Of a DNA stretch of 64,000 nucleotides, positions 25,901-38,062 are shown piece after piece. Each line of letters opens with the position of its first letter. Positions within the stretch are counted from its first letter, which is position 1. The DNA is from Gyromitra esculenta (lineage: Eukaryota > Ascomycota > Pezizomycetes > Pezizales > Discinaceae): contig JBCAML010000016.1 of the NCBI GenBank assembly GCA_038503075.1, positions 1,116,001 through 1,180,000 of the forward strand, given 5' to 3'. Both the position numbers and the translations under genes were made by a program. A model generated the notes under the pieces. That model was not told the origin of the DNA. It saw nothing but the letters and a program-made list of their open reading frames with translations, and ran no database searches.

Positions 25901-27223
25901 TTTGATCGTAGGAGGGCGAGCAGGTTACAGCAAATGTTGAGTGATAATGCTGATATTAGTGGGAGTGATTATGGTGACGAAGAAGAAGAAGAAGAACCAG
26001 ATTATGCGAGCGTGCATACAACAGAGGTACCACCTAAAAGAGATGCAGATAAACCTAGGGCGGGGGTTATGAAAGTTGTTGGAACGAAAATAGACTCAGA
26101 TGTTGTTGTCGGAGATGTGCATTACCGACATAACGCACCTGTGGCAAGAGAGCCTGTTACTGATATACCAAAAGTTGATTTCGGAATGACGATAAATCAT
26201 GGACGAAACCTGTCTACTGAATCACGGGGGGTTAATAGAGGGAATGCGCAGATTGTAGATCAGGAATCAAGCCTTGCTTCGCAGCACGGAACATTGATAG
26301 GGATGGATCACCGAATTTCTTCACAGGGGCTTGCTGTAGATTGGAACGAACATAACCGTGCATCTTCCAGATCTTCCGCCGGAAGTGAAGTACGGGATTC
26401 TTGGAACCACCCTTCCCCCGAATCAGGTCATGAACGATCTGGATCCCACGAGTCTGACAGCGGCGAATCAAAAAGGCGAAGCATGGTTTGGCAGCCGGGT
26501 ATGGTTCAGGTTGGTGGTAACTCTGGTGGTGGAAAGTCGGCAGAAAAGAGTGCAGAGCAATATGTGAACGACAAAGTTGCCGCAGCTCAACAACAATCTA
26601 GGAGCCGATATTTGCACCAACGCCGACCATCTCAAGCTGGCACTCCCTCCCCCACAGGCCGTAACACATCTACTGAACATCTCCCACAGCGACCTAATTC
26701 TAGGGGTGGAAATGCGGCCTTCTTACCAAATGGCCTTGTTTCCTCCGCTGGTGACTTGTCTGCGCACCTTTCTGCACGTGAACAGGAATATGTTGCAAAG
26801 CAAACGGGTTCAACACTCCTTCACATTGATGGAAAGAAAAAGCAACCACCACACCAGGCCGGTCTGCTTGGCGCAATCGAGACCCGGCAGAAGGAGAAAC
26901 GAATCGTAGGTAATAGTGCGACTGTCCAGCAAGCGATTGTGCAGCGACAGCAACTCCAGCAACTCCAGCAACAGCAACAGCAACAGTTACAACTACAGCA
27001 AAGGCAGGATGCACAGAGGCGCAGGACACCAAGTCCGAGACTGAGTAATTACGGCGCGTACGAGTCAGCATCGTATTTCCCACAGCAGCAGGGCGGGTAT
27101 GTTGTGTACGGGCAACAACAGCCACAGGCGCAATACCAGGCGCAGCAGCAGCATTATAATCAGCAAGAGTATAGACAACAGTATGGGAATCAGCAGGGTC
27201 AACAGGGGTATTCGAGACAATAG
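22999..27223 (+). CDS. CAF120: Caf120/Skg3-family PH-domain protein (Ccr4-Not associated)
   Basis: Homologue of yeast Caf120, a Ccr4-Not-associated factor linked to mRNA turnover and transcription. Exons: 22999-23014, 23151-23483, 23567-23724 and 23786-27223, giving 1314 aa. Exon 1 encodes only MTRSR plus one base; the ATG and GTACGT donor fit this family's usual short first exon. The PH domain spans about residues 95-220: FLNSHSKKLYTEGYFLKLND, SWQECFAQLVGTVLSLWDAA and FHFNSHHSLTQWTAGIRL. A second conserved block follows (FGAGTPWRRCWAVITPP, EGFVFVMPEVHPAVSGFEMM). From about residue 290 on it is low-complexity and probably disordered: Ser/Pro-rich, a poly-Pro run (PPPPPPGPPP), an acidic run, and a Gln-rich C-terminus near residue 1225. 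The long pyrimidine-rich upstream region may be its 5' UTR. Confidence 0.93.
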
Positions 27224-28716
27224 TTCGAGTTCATCATTGGAGTCAACGGCGGGGAGTTTCTTGCTTCTTTTTCTTTTCTTTTCTTTTCTTTATTTTAATA
27301 TTTTTGATTTTGGTAAAATGGCGGATAAAAAATTCGATGATTGGGACGTGGAAAAGGTAGGAGTAGGGGCAGAAGCGAAGGGTTTTCTTTATCGTGGTTA
27401 TTCAGGTTTTTTTCTTACCGTCGATCATTGTTATAACTTACGTTTTTTGTTTGTGATTCTTTGGTGGTATATCAACATGTCAGCACTCTCTTTCCTTGTG
27501 TCTTTCTATTGAGTCGGGTATAGCATTCATGCCATGGCAGCGCGCGGTGTTCTTTTGTTTTTGTTTTTGCCAGCGTTTTTTTAACTAGGGAGATTGTATT
27601 GAGTCATCAGTACTATTATCTACATCTACAAGGAGGCGATAGCTAGCGGAGGAAATGCATGGCGAGAGATGAAGGAGTGTAGTTTTTGTATTGTTATAAG
27701 TATTTGGGTTTTACGCATAGCTTAGTTTTCCCTTGTGCTTTAATATCTGTTTTCGTTCGGTTGTTGCTTCCAGACCACTCAAATTGCATTTTTCATTTGT
27801 TTTACACATTTTTGTGGATGGTTGGCTATTTTATAAATCTATCTAAAGAAATGTTTTCTGTAGAGGGGATTGGGAATATAATTTGAGATCTACCCTAAAG
27901 CAGAAACAAATGCTCCCAGTCGTACCCTTTATAATTCATGATGAATACATGTGGGTGACTTTGTGGTAGGTGGATTTCGAGGTTCGGATGGGTGGGATTG
28001 GGCACGGGCATGAGAGCAAGTCGAATCACGCATTCGTTCAAGTGCGCGAGATTGCTAAATTCAAGTTTATTACTGCATTGATGGGTATTATATACAATCT
28101 CGGTTAAATCGAACACGACTCGACTTCGGTTTTATCTCTTGCTGGGGAGTCGCTGGCGCGCAAGATTATTTCTTTTACATCAAACAATGTATTCTTTCTG
28201 CAGAACATGAAACATGAAACTTTGTTGATACAGGGAATAGGGTCCTCCCTCTAAAATCTATTGCCAGTCATTCAGTCAGCTACAATTCATTTCTTTCACT
28301 ATGACAATTCCTCAACTCTTCGTAAAAAAAAAACACCTCAGTACCCAATGTTCTAAGCACCGCCCCCACAACGCTCCCCACACGACTCCCCTACATCTCT
28401 ACCCCCACGAAAGGAAGAAACTCGCCAAAACGATATTCCAATGGGAGCGGAGAGCAGGTTCTCAAATGTGGTTCGCTTTTATGTTGAGGGGACTCATACG
28501 GCTCTTCCTTTCATTCTTGGGAGATACTCATCATGTAGTGCTTGGAGGATAGGAAGAGGAATAGATATATAGATGCCACTTACAGCTTGTTAATTATTTC
28601 TGGGGGTGATGGTAGGTGATGGTAGGTGTCCCACGAGAAAATCGATTGATGAGACCGAGAAGAGAAGAGTGAAGAGGGTTTGGGTTGATGTTAAGTAGAA
28701 AAAACTTTTGGGCGAC

Positions 28717-28738
28717 TGCCAAGAATAATGTCTTGGCA
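28717..28738. repeat. Perfect 8-bp hairpin
   Basis: Arms TGCCAAGA and TCTTGGCA flank a 6-nt loop. A further CTGCCAAGG lies about 12 bp downstream. No neighbouring gene explains it. Confidence 0.5.
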
Positions 28739-30825
28739 ATTAACAGGCTGCCAAGGGATTTCCACCGACGTAGGAAATGATTATGACGGCACGACCTATC
28801 TATAGCCGCCGCTAATTTTAAGCTTCCTATTATTATTGGTTTTAGAAATCACTACCTTTACCTTCCTGAAGGTGCCTTTTATCTACTTCACCAAGGCGTG
28901 GGACAGCCGTATATCAAACTAGACTTTCTTCATGACGGTAAACATTTCAATAGACCATCAACCTGTCATCATCACCATCATTGACACTCATAGCTGGGGA
29001 AATTTGCGTCCGTCCTCAAAAATAAATAACAGATCGTGTTTGAGTACTGTGCCTAGATGGTCAGCCAAAGCCAAAAGTTGATATGAACATGAAATCGTAT
29101 CCAGAACACGCATAGTATCTTAATTTACTCTCCACCCCTAGTAAGAACGTTAGTCTTTGAGGTACCGCTGGCCTGCTTAAGCGGGAACTCTCCCCTATTT
29201 CCTTCGAATACACCGCAGGAAGCATTAAGTCGACTCAAAAATCAGCCTAATTCAGAATGCGTGTATACGCGTTTCCAATATTATTAACACATCTTTCACT
29301 CTGAGGCCCCAGTTGTGGAGGAGACTCCTAAGTACTCATTCGGTGCTTTTTGCGTATGCACTACACTAGAAAGTTGTTGGCATCACTTTTGCAAGGCTTG
29401 TCATAGTAGTACATATGTAATATACCTTACCCAACCCTCAATAAGTCTTTTATGTTCGAATACATAATCATAAACGCATGCTCTAATCTTTCTAATAAGC
29501 ATCAACAAATCCTCACCCTAATATCGTAAGCAGATACAAGTCATTACGACAACCTGAGGCTTCATACTGACTTCTGATATTGAATAGGATACGGGCGGGA
29601 GTGGTCATATCGTTTTTGAAATTTAGAAGTTGAAACTCCCTAACTAATGGCCCAGCCCCTGGGGCAGGTACCGACTACCGATCAGCAGCGAATATTCGGG
29701 ATTTGCTCGCCCGCTGGTACCTTACAGACCAAAGGTGAACCAAAAATAGTGTTTATTCCAAGATACATCTAGGTATATGGGAAAATAGTGCAGGTGAGAG
29801 TAACACCCTTAGCCCCCAAAGTCATTCCTGGAAATTATTATCATGAACTATCGCTCAGATTATTTTTAAGCTAGGCCACATCTAGGAGGAATTAAAATCA
29901 AGCTAACGCCACAACTTAGGCCTTACACAACCCCATCCTCCGTTCTCTTGTAATACACATACATTTACCCAGACTTACGTGTAGTTCTAGCTTCCATTTT
30001 ACTTGGCTCTTGAAAAAACGTGCCTTCATCCGTAATATTCGTACTTACCTCATAAACAGTCATATTCGATCACTCACCATTTCACCCCCTATTTAATTTC
30101 TGATCAACACTATCTCCTGTTTGCTCTACTCCAACCCGCTCGAAATCCATCGTAAAATTTGACTAAAAACAGTCACGTGGAGGCAGGGTGCGAATAAGCT
30201 TTGTAGGCATGCCCTAGGCTTTTTCAACACTACTTAGGGGTATACTTAAACCGATAGCCCTGCCTAACTGCGGCAACTGAGAGAGCTGGGCGCCATCTGG
30301 CTACAATAACTGCAATGGGCTGACACAAGGCTGACCAAAACGGGACTATAGTTTGGTTAAAACAGTCGCCACGTAACTCGGAAATGGGAAATATCGACCA
30401 AATTACATGTATGGATGGTGTGTAATTCTTCCAGCACACTCTCTATACATGAAATATACCATAAGTCTGAAATCAAGGAATGTGGAGTTGGCAAATTATA
30501 TTACCACGCTGATGTGACTAACTAAATTCAACCAAAATATATTACCAAGAAATGGGCTCCTAGATTATTATAATTCACTCAGAGTACTTCCTCAGCTGTT
30601 GTCCTTTGTTAAACATAAAACCACATAACTCAAACTGAGACCTCGCCAGATAACCAGACAGCCCAGCCAGCCAAGCCCAATCGACGGCTGCAGATTAGAC
30701 AGCTATTATCATTTGGCACGTGTAAAAATGTCAGAGAGTACCAAACTTGAAACGTTATTGATATCTGTTCTATCTATTAATATCCTATTCCATGACAATG
30801 CCCTGGGAGACTAGAAATTGTAATG

Positions 30826-30910
30826 TACAGTCATATAGGAAAAGTTTTGACACCCTATGTCATTAGCAAGACAACCACTAAGGCGTCAAGACTTTTCTTA
30901 CACGGCTGTA
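30826..30910. mobile_element. 85-bp MITE (copy 1), Tc1/mariner-like ends
   Basis: Starts TACAGTC and ends GGCTGTA, with TA at each edge fitting a TA target duplication. The ends are about 30-bp terminal inverted repeats containing AAAAGT..TTGACACC / GCGTCAAGACTTTTC. The same 85-bp unit, equal in length, recurs at 63407-63491. No coding capacity. CAGT-type ends and TA sites are typical of Tc1/mariner elements; family assignment is inferred. Confidence 0.85.
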
Positions 30911-32924
30911 CATTTGGCGAGTGATATGCTATGAGCCTCTGTAGATGGCTCCCAAGAAAGTCGGAAGTGATCGTATTTGGCAGAAAACGTGCGAGAAACT
31001 ACCAGATACCAAAACAAATTAAAACCGACAGACAAGAGAGCATGTGGAAGCCAGCAGAACAATTCTAATTTAACCTCATTATGACCGTATAACCCCGCGG
31101 ACTCTAGAAAAACACTAAAACATCAGGGGCTCAAGTGAACAAAAAAACGGAACAGAAAAGAAAGCAAAGAGGGGTAAGTGTCGTTTTCTTGCTTTTGTGT
31201 TAGTCAGGGGTTGTTTGAAACCGTTTTCAGCCACAAAAATTGGCAACACATAGGTTCTTTCAACGTACTTCGTGCGCTATTATTTTTTTTTCGACCACTT
31301 TGGAATTCGGAAACCTTCCAATCTAGTTTGACAATAGCAAAAAGTTGTTGCCCTGACAGCTGGTGGCGTACCAAATATAATAGTTCATGCTTTAAGAATA
31401 CATACATGGGCCGATGATGCACTCCCGTTTTTTCATAGGAGAGTATCTCCGCTACAAGCATTCTTTGCCACAAACTCCCCCAAGTAGATACACACGTTAC
31501 GGCCACCAAGATCCCACTGTCTGCGTATAAAACAAGATATACACACACAGATCCTTCACTTGATACAAGAGCATCATCTTTGACTTGGTGGAGTAAGGAA
31601 AGACAATGCCTTTCGTTCTCAGAATTTCAGTTTACTAGCTACCCATTCCTCGTAGCACGATTCTCCCCCTCGTGCCGAAACCTCCCCCCTCTCCCCGGAG
31701 AAAACACAGCCGCACGTAAGATGTAAGGCATCGTAGTCCGCCCTGTGTAGCCAAACTGGCCCGTACCTGCTTTTGCATGTCAAGCCATTAACGAGTTTTG
31801 TTACCCGTTTTATGCTGACGACTCGGATCGGCTCGCGAAAATAAGCACTAAGCGAGAGCATTAAAGGCCCATTTAAGTGGTGTGAGGGTAATAAACTAGT
31901 GTATTAGTTATCCTCTTTCCGTCAAACCATCACGAAAGGAAAAAAAAAAGAAATATGTTCACATTAGAAACCGATTTGGGATAGAATAAGGAATTCGCCT
32001 CTCACCTACCTACCATGTAGCCTAACAGGGGAGCAGGTGAGAAAAGTTCCGTTTTGGACGAGGGTGCTCTTGTCCAATACATATCCCCACCTACGATATA
32101 TCGATACTGATTAAGAGTTTTAAATAATTTTTATATTCATCTGCTATTTTGTCACATAATTTTTAGGCCACATACAGCTGACGAGATATTTTGGTTGGCG
32201 CTCTCTGTAATTATCTTGAAACCGGATATATATTTGGGTTAAAAGTAGGTTGATGACAATAGAAGTCACTATCTATACACAGCCGCTAGAAACACAGAAC
32301 CCCTTTCTAGAAAACCAAGAAAGATCTGCACCCCAGGTAGCAGCATCAGGAATAAAAAAAAACTCCTCCTTCGATGGCCTCGCTAACAATAAAGAAGCGA
32401 AAACATAACCCAGATAATACATAAGAAACAACTCATTAAGGAGAGTACGGTGAAGAAGAAAAAATACCCGCTAAAAACGTAGAAAGAAGAAAGACAATCG
32501 TCGATGATCGATCGTCGCGGAGAACACGAATGGACCAAATATCCAGCTCGTTTCCATGGAAAAAATCTGCACGCGGGCTAAAAAAAAAAAATAAGAAAAA
32601 AACCCCCCACCCAACCCAAGTCCCGATCCTCCACTCCCACCCGTACCGACCTAGAACTTTTCTGTATTGTATGAAAAAAGATATTTGAAATAAAAAATAC
32701 ATAAAAAATACAACGTAAAAATAGCTAGAAGAGGCGGATATTTTCTTTCCGAGTAGAATCAATAATTCGGAAACCGCCCCCCCATCAAAAGGGTCAAGGA
32801 GAAAAAAGGGCTGCAAGCAAGTGCGCCGAAAGAATATAATAGACAATAGCGAGGACAACCCAAAGAAAAAACCAGATCAAATGAATGACAGGCTCAACCT
32901 GATCCAATCAGGCAGGTCGATTTT

Positions 32925-32953
32925 TACTGCCCAGTAAGACGGGCAGTAAAAAA
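32925..32953. terminator. Hairpin with T/A-rich arms downstream of the 33052-33780 gene
   Basis: A stem of about 12 bp (TTTTTACTGCCC / GGGCAGTAAAAA) encloses an 8-nt loop, about 100 bp past the stop codon of the minus-strand gene. It could be a 3'-UTR structure. Fungal polymerase II does not use intrinsic hairpin terminators, so the label is positional only. Confidence 0.35.
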
Positions 32954-33051
32954 ACCATCTAACCGAAAAACCTTAAACCCATAGCGCCGTAAGAAATAAG
33001 CGAAAAATAATAATCACAACCGAAACACAGGCGAGTTCCCGGTGTGCCGCT

Positions 33052-33780
33052 TTAAATCCATCCAGCGCTCATCGCTGGCAATTCATCTTCAAAAACACCT
33101 CCAATTTCGCATGCATAATCGGTTGCTGTAAACTTGTATAGCCCGCGCGAATACATGAACTCCTCCTCTGCGTCTCGTAGTTCGGTACCCATTTCCTCGG
33201 CAATCTCCGCAACCTTGGCCAGTTCCGCTCCGAATGGATTGGTGCTGGATCGAGAGGCGCGGCCGCTGCGAGAGTTAGATGAGTGCAGTGCCGATGGGGG
33301 ACCAGCCTTGCTTCGGGAGCTGCTGCGATTTAACGGAGCAGTGGGGCTTGTCGGTGATCCCGAGCTCGACGGCGAGGTTGATTTAGTTGATTTGGAACTT
33401 GGAGTCCGTCGTGGGGTAGGCATGGGTATAGGCATAGGCATAGACGACGGTGAGAAGTAAGTTGAAAGATGGTTTAGTGGAGGTGAATGTGGCTCGTCGG
33501 GTGACGATAGTTCAGTCTCACTCCCAGACGATGAAGGCGAAGTAGGGTACTTTCCAAATGTTGGCGAATTTCCACCAGAAGAGCCTGACGACATCGAGCT
33601 ATGTGACATAGAAGCTCGCAGTGACGGTGAAGTGTACGATATCATGTTTGTTGTCGATATCAGCTCCACTGGCGCTGAAATCTGAATCTTCGTAACTGAT
33701 GCTCGCTTTTCTGATTTTGAAGAGCCTGAGGAAAGTCCATACTTGGATCCCTTCTTGGTGAGAGTTCTTCCAAGGGCCAT
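33052..33780 (-). CDS. Conserved fungal Ser-rich protein of unknown function
   Basis: Intron-free, 242 aa, starting MALGRTLTKKGSKYGLSS at 33780. The middle (about 60-175) is Ser/Pro/Thr low-complexity with a PMPIPMPTP run. The C-terminus is the ordered-looking part: NPFGAELAKVAEIAEEMG, then EEEFMYSRGLYKFTATDYA and EIGGVFEDEL. From memory of the family, similar 'NPFG...EEEF...GL.KF...DY' tails occur in uncharacterised Pezizomycotina proteins, which is why I take it as real. No signal peptide, membrane segment or catalytic motif. It is isolated between two gene-poor regions. Confidence 0.8.
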   Translation of the reverse strand: MALGRTLTKKGSKYGLSSGSSKSEKRASVTKIQISAPVELISTTNMISYTSPSLRASMSHSSMSSGSSGGNSPTFGKYPTSPSSSGSETELSSPDEPHSPPLNHLSTYFSPSSMPMPIPMPTPRRTPSSKSTKSTSPSSSGSPTSPTAPLNRSSSRSKAGPPSALHSSNSRSGRASRSSTNPFGAELAKVAEIAEEMGTELRDAEEEFMYSRGLYKFTATDYACEIGGVFEDELPAMSAGWI

Positions 33781-36700
33781 TTTAATCGGTACTGAAAGTG
33801 TTGTCTGGTTAAGCGCAGATTCGACTGGTTATATCCAGGAGATTCGCTTGTCTAAAACTAAAAAGTTGTAAAGTTGACGTTTCACGCAACGATAAAGAGA
33901 GTAAATCCCGTTTATTATGAACTGCGGGGAAAGCTAGGTTGCAGCTATTGCCTTGGTTTAAGACAGATTTCTATCCGATTGCGCAGGCCCAGACTAATCT
34001 GAGGAGAGACGCTGCGATATTCCGGCGACGGAGGATAGTGCGTGCGGGGTTGGCTGCTGAAGATACCGAAAGGGTGTGTAGTCCCTGGTGGTGGTGGCAA
34101 TTTATCAGTCTCTTTGATCCGGCGCTGGGCAATGTGACGAGAATCGTATATATCCTTCTATGTAGCTCCTTTGTTTTTCCCCTAAAAACGATCTAAATGG
34201 CACGAAAAAAGTTGACTAGCAACGTGTAATCTAGGTGATCAATGGCTGGTGCAAGAAAACTTGACACAGCGAAGAAGAGAAAGTAATGAGGGTGGGGAAT
34301 TGTCCTGTTGGAGCGCAACGTATGGAGCGGAGCGCGAAGTGAGAAATCGAAGGACCCGGCCCGTCGGAAGAAGAGGGGAGAACGAATATGTATAAAGCAC
34401 AAGAAAAGAAGGAGGAAGAGAAAAAACGGAGCTGCAAGAAATGACTGGCAGAGTAAAGTTTGCGGGTGGGTGTGGGGGTGTGTTTGGGTCTACTTCGCCC
34501 ACCCGGGACCACATTCACACAGCGCTCGAAGCCCGTCGTTTGAGAGCGCTCAAATCATCGCGACGGCTGTTCCACCCCAGTAGGGTGGGCGCGCATGCAG
34601 CTAACCACGCTGCCCGAAACGACCGAGGCAGGGGGCAAGTGAACTCTATTGGTTGGGTCCACTTCTATGCCCTCGCCTTCGCATATCACATCTCCTATTC
34701 CTGACCAATCAGGCCCCCCGTGCCGGCAAATTTTAGTGCTCGCGAAACAAGGGGCAGTTAACACCAGGGGGAAGCAGCAGAAAGAGTTTTTTTTTCCTTT
34801 CTAGCGGGATGCGAAAGTTTGTTGGTTCGTTGGATTGGGCGCAACGCTCGATGCCCTTGGTGGTGGCTAGTGGACAAACAATCACTGGCCACTGAGAGTT
34901 ATCCTAGAGCGCAGCGGTTCTCTCCCCTCTGTCCAAAGTTGGGTCACACTTAATAAAAGGGCTCGCCTCTGGTGCTCGACGTGTATCGGTATTGACGCGC
35001 GCGACAACTGTATCAAATTTTGTGTCGTCTATTTATTCGTTATGATGCCAATAATTCAAGCGCAGCATGTTTCCCTGCTTCGAGATACTGCGTACATTGC
35101 CTGTGCCCAAATCTGCTAAACATGCGACAGCTAAAGTATTTCGTTTAGATGCATGAGCATGATTGCTGAACAGTATGTAGCCTGGTCGGCGGATGACGAG
35201 AATATAGTAGGTGACCACTTTTGGCATGAGGAGGGAACTCGTGACGGCAGTTTTTTCCCGGTTCCCGAATTATCGTCAATCGGTGACTGCTGAAAGTGAA
35301 TATTACTGGGTAACTCGGAGCGACTTTCGGGGGCAGTTACTGCTCTCCGGAAGTTCTCCACATTTCCACATTAGATTCCCTTGCGCCAATACTCTAGGTT
35401 TGCTTGCCCTGTTCCAGTAGTGGCGCGGCTTCATAGCGTAAGGGGTCGCTGATCAAGGACAACTTGGATTGCTGTTTCATAATTATCATCGAGCTGGGCC
35501 TATTGAATGTTTAGGTATTCGTAGTTCCTGGGTCTGTATGGAAGCCTCACCCTTAGCCCGCCTGAACAGTTTAGGTAGGGACAAAACAGAATCGTGCCAA
35601 ACAACATTCTTGTTGTTTGGCAAGTCAGGGAGTAGTTTCCAACTCTGGCACGGCTTCACGTGGAGTATCCATTTCAGTGACAATCTGCAACATGTATTTG
35701 TTTCAAACCCATATTCGCTTGGCGTTTGTATGAAATTGTTTGAAGGTTTCGAGAGGATGATTGTAACTTTTCCGGTTGCCGGATTTCACTGAGCTCTAGA
35801 ACTTGAGGTTGCATTTATGCACCAATGCGATTGTATTCCGGGTCCCTCCGAGGGTTTTTTTGTACATATTCTCCGTTCATCGCAACCCCGCAATCCATAT
35901 CAAGGGCTCTTTCACGATCTGAAAGCAAGGCCAGATCCCCTGTCCGGTTTCCAAGGTACCTCCACCGTTCACCGGAGCCAGCGAGCTATTTTCCCCAAAG
36001 CGAAGCACTCCCAGTCGCTCGATTATCTGCATCCATTTAACAATCAAATCTGGGATCGCTTCACAGAAGGCGGAGAAAAAAAATAAGATATGAAAGCCGT
36101 TATCCCAATGCTGATATCTGTCTGTCTTTCATGAGCAATGGCACTGGCGGCCCATCATGCGGCTCCGCAGCCGTGTGTTAATGGCATTGCTCTCGAAGAA
36201 TAGCAGACCATCACGAACGTTGGAGTGCTTTTGGTATAGGGAATAAGCCTCGGCACATCTTTGGAATTCTTATTTTTGAGCCGCAACTTAGCGTCTGCGC
36301 CTGATGACGCCACTCTGGAAATACACATGTATATTCCCAACCTCCTATGACGAACGCCAACCACTAAAACAACGAACTTGCATATCGCCGCATCACCATT
36401 TATGATTCGTATCGTGACTTCCTGGATGGCCAGCACCCTCACTTCAGGTCATATCTTTGGGTATCTTATCCTCCAACTTCAGCCCGGTTTGTCAGACTAT
36501 TCGTGAGTATTTTGTGATATCACGATCACAGGAACAGATCAAGACTTCATGATGTTGCACGTTCGTGCATACCTCACTGCCCAACTCGGTAGATTCAGGT
36601 TTCAATAGAGTTTGAGACTCCTGTTATCCTCAGTATTCCAAGATGCGCGGGAAGACAATCAGCACCTTTAGCTACTCTTTGGGGTTTAGCTGCATAATAG

Positions 36701-38062
36701 TCGACCTCCACGTACAGATTTTTGAGTAAGAGATGTCTTTTAGAAAAAAAGCGTGGTCGCGCAAGACTGGCAAGTGACTGCTGGTGACTGGTTGGTGCTG
36801 GCAATGCATCATCACAGGTGGCTCGATATCTGTTGCCACTGCGAACTGGTACGCCCCATCGTTTCCTGCAGATACAAAAAAAGAAGCCAAGTTGAAAGTT
36901 CCTATGGGGATTTAAAACGCTCAACTGCCATCGGAGCTCTCAGCTTTGCCTTATTTTGTGTTGGCCTCTTTGGTTTGTAGGGCCATTGAGGACAGCTGAA
37001 GTGGTCCACGACCAAAAAAGGGAAAGCGGTTTGTTTGTGTTCAGTGATTGGAGCCATCGATATATTCTTAGCCGTTCCCGATTTGGTAGCATTCCCATTA
37101 TGGGTTCAGCAGAAACCACCCGCGGAGAGCTTCCATGATGCCATAAGCCTCTATAAAAGCAATTTCGGTTAGCCGTTATCAGTAGACCACAACCAAACAG
37201 CAACCACATAGCTATTTTATGCAGGTCGGAGTGCTGGCCAAGCGTCGAGAAGTGCACCATTAATGCCCGCTGTCATGCATCTCGGTAACCGTCCACTCCT
37301 CACGCGCTGCATGCAAAACCGTAGCCGCGGGACCTAAGCACGAATGATATGCTGGTTCCTAAGCGATATGTCATGTCACGATTTCCAATAAGTTCATCGG
37401 ATGACACTTTTTGCAGCCTCTCTCCCAATTGGCAGGGAGATGGTGATTTGTGTTTCAGAGCTCTGTCCTTGCTCCGAGCTGCATGCTCATCTTGGAGGAA
37501 GATCTCTCTGCACCCGACACGTGCGACGAGTGATAGGAAGACGATCTTTCTATAAAAACGCGATGGCGAGATTTATAAAGCAGAGAATAACCGGAATTGA
37601 TAAATAGCCATTGGCTCTGGCATTTAGAGTTTCTTATAAAACGTTTTTACCAGCTTCGGTTGTGGGGTTGCATGCCAAGCAGGGCCACAGAGACCTGGAA
37701 TCACGGCGGATCACTCGGATATAGTCTTGAACCCATCGCACAGTTTCCAGGCTGCAGTTTAGAGAATCTGTGGTAATTCGAAAATGTGGCTGACTGAGAT
37801 GGGCTTGCGAGTGCCGTTGCCAATTGGGGGGCATAGGGGGCAGCTCCCAGTTCTAAGCTTAACCAGGTACCAGCCGTGGGAAATTGAATGGACACACCTG
37901 GAACCGACCACACGGCCCCTGGACCCCACCACAAGAACACTCAGCAGAGCCCTCCAAATTATCAACTACAATCTCTAAAATCAAGCCCGGCACGATTCCC
38001 AAATCTACGATCACCCTCACCTTGCCCTCCAGCACACTGCTTTTGCTGCTGCCATCTGGACT
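33781..38062. other. Gene-poor region, 4.3 kb
   Basis: No gene supported. Numerous overlapping short frames (for example 35469-35792 and 36595-36924) lack recognisable motifs or consistent splicing. A perfect 11-bp hairpin lies at 35595-35622. Confidence 0.45.
35595..35622. repeat. Perfect 11-bp hairpin
   Basis: Arms TGCCAAACAAC and GTTGTTTGGCA flank the 6-nt loop ATTCTT. It stands alone in non-coding DNA; no target duplication is visible, so it is not called a transposon. Confidence 0.6.

Larger units (their letters stand above)
27224..33051. other. Gene desert, 5.8 kb
   Basis: No coding region I can support; all open frames are short and unlike proteins. The start is the CAF120 3' UTR, with a TTTTC tandem run at about 27268-27290. 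The rest is AT-rich. It holds an 85-bp inverted-repeat element (30826-30910), hairpins at 28717-28738 and 32925-32953, and a TACATGTA at 30404. It could be decayed repeat sequence or a long regulatory/lncRNA region. Confidence 0.5.

Noticed and set aside
35469..36086. Two open frames on the + strand, 107 and 89 codons
   Set aside because: No family features, no consistent splice sites linking them, and similar open stretches occur on the other strand.
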